64,000 nucleotides of DNA from Butyrivibrio sp. (GTDB lineage Bacteria > Bacillota > Clostridia > Lachnospirales > Lachnospiraceae), in contig JAILJR010000031.1 in the NCBI GenBank assembly GCA_024694565.1, forward strand, positions 1-64,000, read 5' to 3'. Shown piece after piece: positions 62,288 to 64,000 of this stretch. The position numbers and the translations under genes are program-made. The notes under the pieces were generated by a model, which was given only the letters and a program-made list of their open reading frames with translations, was not told the DNA's origin and ran no database searches. Positions within the stretch are counted from its first letter, which is position 1. Every line of letters begins with the position of its first letter.

Positions 62288-64000
62288 TATTCTTTCCTCC
62301 GAATGATCTTCCAGGCCATCTTGATCGTTTCTTTCATACCCAGGTTAATCCCTTCCATGTCACCCTTGATCCTTACTCCATACTTGATGGACTTAAATAC
62401 GTTTACCCTCTTTAGTGCCTCAAACCACTGATTAGCAATGACATCACCCATAACATCCACAAAAGCAGGCGGATTACCCATATCCACATTAGTGATTCCC
62501 CTTGATTTCAGGACACTCTTAAGCGTCATAAATGCAGGCATCCTGTAGGCTTCCAGAAGATTATCCAGAAGCTCTCCCCTGTTTTCAGCATCTGCAGGTG
62601 CATCCCTGTATGCTTTAAAGGCATCATCAAGCTTTTTCCCGTAAAAAGGATTTTCAAAGAGAGGTTTTAACTCATTTTCTGCCTGTGCCAGACTTTCAGG
62701 ATTCATAAGCTTTTCCTTCATAGGAGCAAAGAGCTTGTCTTTATCAAAGAACTGGTCGTATTTATCATGCTCAGCCTGTTTGGCGTTTTCGGTAATTTTT
62801 TTCTTATTGATCCTGTCGGTGACAGCCCCCTCAACAATGTGTGTGTACTTTTCTCTCGATGCGATAATGCATCTTAATGCCTTGTCCTCTAAGTCTTTTA
62901 TCTCTTCCTGGCTCTTGCCCTCATCCTGGGCAGTCCAGAGATCATCAAGTGTGCCCAGTATGTCATAGGGCTTTATAAGCTCCTGAACCTCTGCAATGAT
63001 CTGCTGTTTTTCCTCTTTTGGAAGTTCATCCATATGATCTTCAAACTGTTGCTGCATTACCTCCGGTGTTCTTCCATCATTAGCCATGTTGAAACCATGC
63101 CCTGTAAATATGCTGTCAAAAGCCTGCCTGTCAACAAGCTTTTCAATGTAACCATAAAAATGACGATTTATGCCATCCAGTCCTCCGTCCAGATATAATG
63201 CCACTCCACTTGAAGGTGGAGTGAATATGATATCTTTTACATTGCCAAAGTCTCCCTTAAAGAGCTCCTTAAGTTTTTCCCTTACGTCTTTATCCCTGCT
63301 CTGAAGAAGAGGTCTTAAATCATCTTCCCTGTCAGAAAGAAGCACCATTCTCAGGCTGTTTGCATATGAGGAATTCCCTGACGAAAGCTTGTCATACTTT
63401 ACCTTGGCATCAAGAATCGTCTCGCCCTCAGCCTTGTCCAGCTCTTTAAGGATCCTCTGCATCTCCCTGATCTCTTTGTTGAAAGATTCTATGGTATTCT
63501 GAAGCCTTATCTGGCACTGTTGGAATCCATAAATTGAAGGCGGCAGTTCAAATCCAAGCTTCTGCGCACGCACAAGGGCTGCATATATTCTCTCGGCACT
63601 CGAATGGAAATCACCAAGCTTCATCACTTCTCCAAAGACAGCAGCAAGTTCATCGCTCTTTGTCTCAAGAAGCTTTTGGGAATCCTTGCTCAGGAGGGAA
63701 ACGAATCCCTGATAAAAGCCTGAGCCGCTTCCCGCTGCTGCCGCCATCAGCATGAGGGTAATCTTCTCCTGCTGGAAGGCATCAAGCTTGGTGGCATTAC
63801 CGAAATCGATCACCGTCAGCTTATCATCACTCATCATGATGTTTCCGGCATGAAGGTCGCCATGGTAATACCCTTCTCCAAATACAGCCTCATCAACCCA
63901 CTTAGTCGCAAGTTTGCACAGCTTTTCCTGCTGTCTCTGCAAAAGGGCAAGCTTTGCTGAGAGCTCCTCCATTATCTTATGTACATCAGTACCGGCTCCA
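62287..64000 (-). CDS. ABC1/UbiB-type atypical kinase with long C-terminal extension, 5' end beyond window
   Basis: 571 codons are visible and the frame is open to the window edge, so the start is outside; an ATG at 63972 is internal. Catalytic motifs are YYHGDLHAGNIMM (catalytic loop) and VIDFGNATK (DFG), as in ABC1/AarF/UbiB kinases. About 450 residues follow the kinase core, largely helical and charged (KEEKQQIIAEVQELIK; EEIKDLEDKALR), with no family I recognise. No membrane helices are seen at the end, unlike UbiB itself. Coupled to GNAT genes downstream, it is unlikely to be a quinone-biosynthesis enzyme and may act on a protein or small-molecule substrate. The role is unknown. Confidence 0.75.
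   Translation of the reverse strand, partial: GAGTDVHKIMEELSAKLALLQRQQEKLCKLATKWVDEAVFGEGYYHGDLHAGNIMMSDDKLTVIDFGNATKLDAFQQEKITLMLMAAAAGSGSGFYQGFVSLLSKDSQKLLETKSDELAAVFGEVMKLGDFHSSAERIYAALVRAQKLGFELPPSIYGFQQCQIRLQNTIESFNKEIREMQRILKELDKAEGETILDAKVKYDKLSSGNSSYANSLRMVLLSDREDDLRPLLQSRDKDVREKLKELFKGDFGNVKDIIFTPPSSGVALYLDGGLDGINRHFYGYIEKLVDRQAFDSIFTGHGFNMANDGRTPEVMQQQFEDHMDELPKEEKQQIIAEVQELIKPYDILGTLDDLWTAQDEGKSQEEIKDLEDKALRCIIASREKYTHIVEGAVTDRINKKKITENAKQAEHDKYDQFFDKDKLFAPMKEKLMNPESLAQAENELKPLFENPFYGKKLDDAFKAYRDAPADAENRGELLDNLLEAYRMPAFMTLKSVLKSRGITNVDMGNPPAFVDVMGDVIANQWFEALKRVNVFKSIKYGVRIKGDMEGINLGMKETIKMAWKIIRRKE

Noticed and set aside
1-64000. tRNA, rRNA or CRISPR array
   Set aside because: No cloverleaf-like segment with a T-loop motif, no rRNA signature and no regularly spaced direct repeats were found in the intergenic regions.

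Overview
The window looks like chromosomal DNA of a Lachnospiraceae-type clostridium (Butyrivibrio or Pseudobutyrivibrio-like). This is inferred from gene content, not from any database comparison. The pointers are LL-diaminopimelate aminotransferase, a type III glutamine synthetase, an Amt-PII fusion, ANTAR-type antitermination, a eukaryote-style HisA, a GH94 cellobiose phosphorylase with a LacI regulator and an ATPase-less sugar ABC transporter, and several Gram-positive secreted proteins and lipoproteins. I saw no rRNA, tRNA, CRISPR array, phage module or transposase.

Layout. 1-7.6 kb (minus strand): two cell-surface proteins rich in low-complexity sequence, a MutS-like ATPase and a PilZ protein. 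The larger surface protein is split by an in-frame TAG. 8.0-25.1 kb (minus strand): a nitrogen-assimilation block, read in transcription order as amt-PII fusion, purF, asnB, glnN (GSIII), gltB, gltD, dapL, a glutamine-synthetase-like gene and an ANTAR regulator. 25.5-31.4 kb: a small membrane protein, an SGNH lipoprotein, a frameshifted GGDEF protein and a heavily damaged hybrid histidine kinase. 31.7-39.1 kb: sugar ABC permeases, binding protein and LacI regulator, divergent from cellobiose phosphorylase. 39.3-47.2 kb: degenerate M23 protein plus bactofilin, YerC-like regulator, cold-shock protein, hisA, dapB, dapA, typA and yigZ. 47.3-58 kb: class A penicillin-binding protein, a broken MscS-like gene, three small genes, and an MBOAT/SGNH acyl-transfer pair. 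58-64 kb: fragments of S41 and M13 peptidase genes, a sugar ketoisomerase-like gene, two GNAT proteins and the C-terminal part of an ABC1/UbiB-type kinase cut by the window edge.

The most interesting system is the nitrogen block. The promoters of amt and asnB share an identical 30-bp upstream/-35 segment. Each transcript begins with a hairpin ending in a U-run, a terminator by form. Overlapping its 5' arm, each leader can instead form a short stem with a six-base loop having A at position 1 and G at position 4, the loop signature reported for ANTAR-binding RNAs. An ANTAR protein with a non-phosphorylatable receiver (Asn at the acceptor site) is encoded at the end of the same block, directly after a glutamine-synthetase-like protein that appears to have lost several catalytic residues. 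The inferred model is that nitrogen status is read by the GS-like protein and/or the PII domain and passed to ANTAR-mediated antitermination of the transport and assimilation genes.

A second theme is gene decay. The window holds an amber-split surface protein and at least four genes with frameshifts, nonsense codons or internal deletions (GGDEF, hybrid kinase, MscS-like, M13 peptidase), plus a peptidase tail remnant. Some single-base lesions sit in short homopolymers and could be sequencing errors; the deletions and nonsense codons are harder to explain that way. A third theme is a family of long intergenic palindromes sharing a GGTACTAAGGCAC core, with other unrelated inverted-repeat elements.
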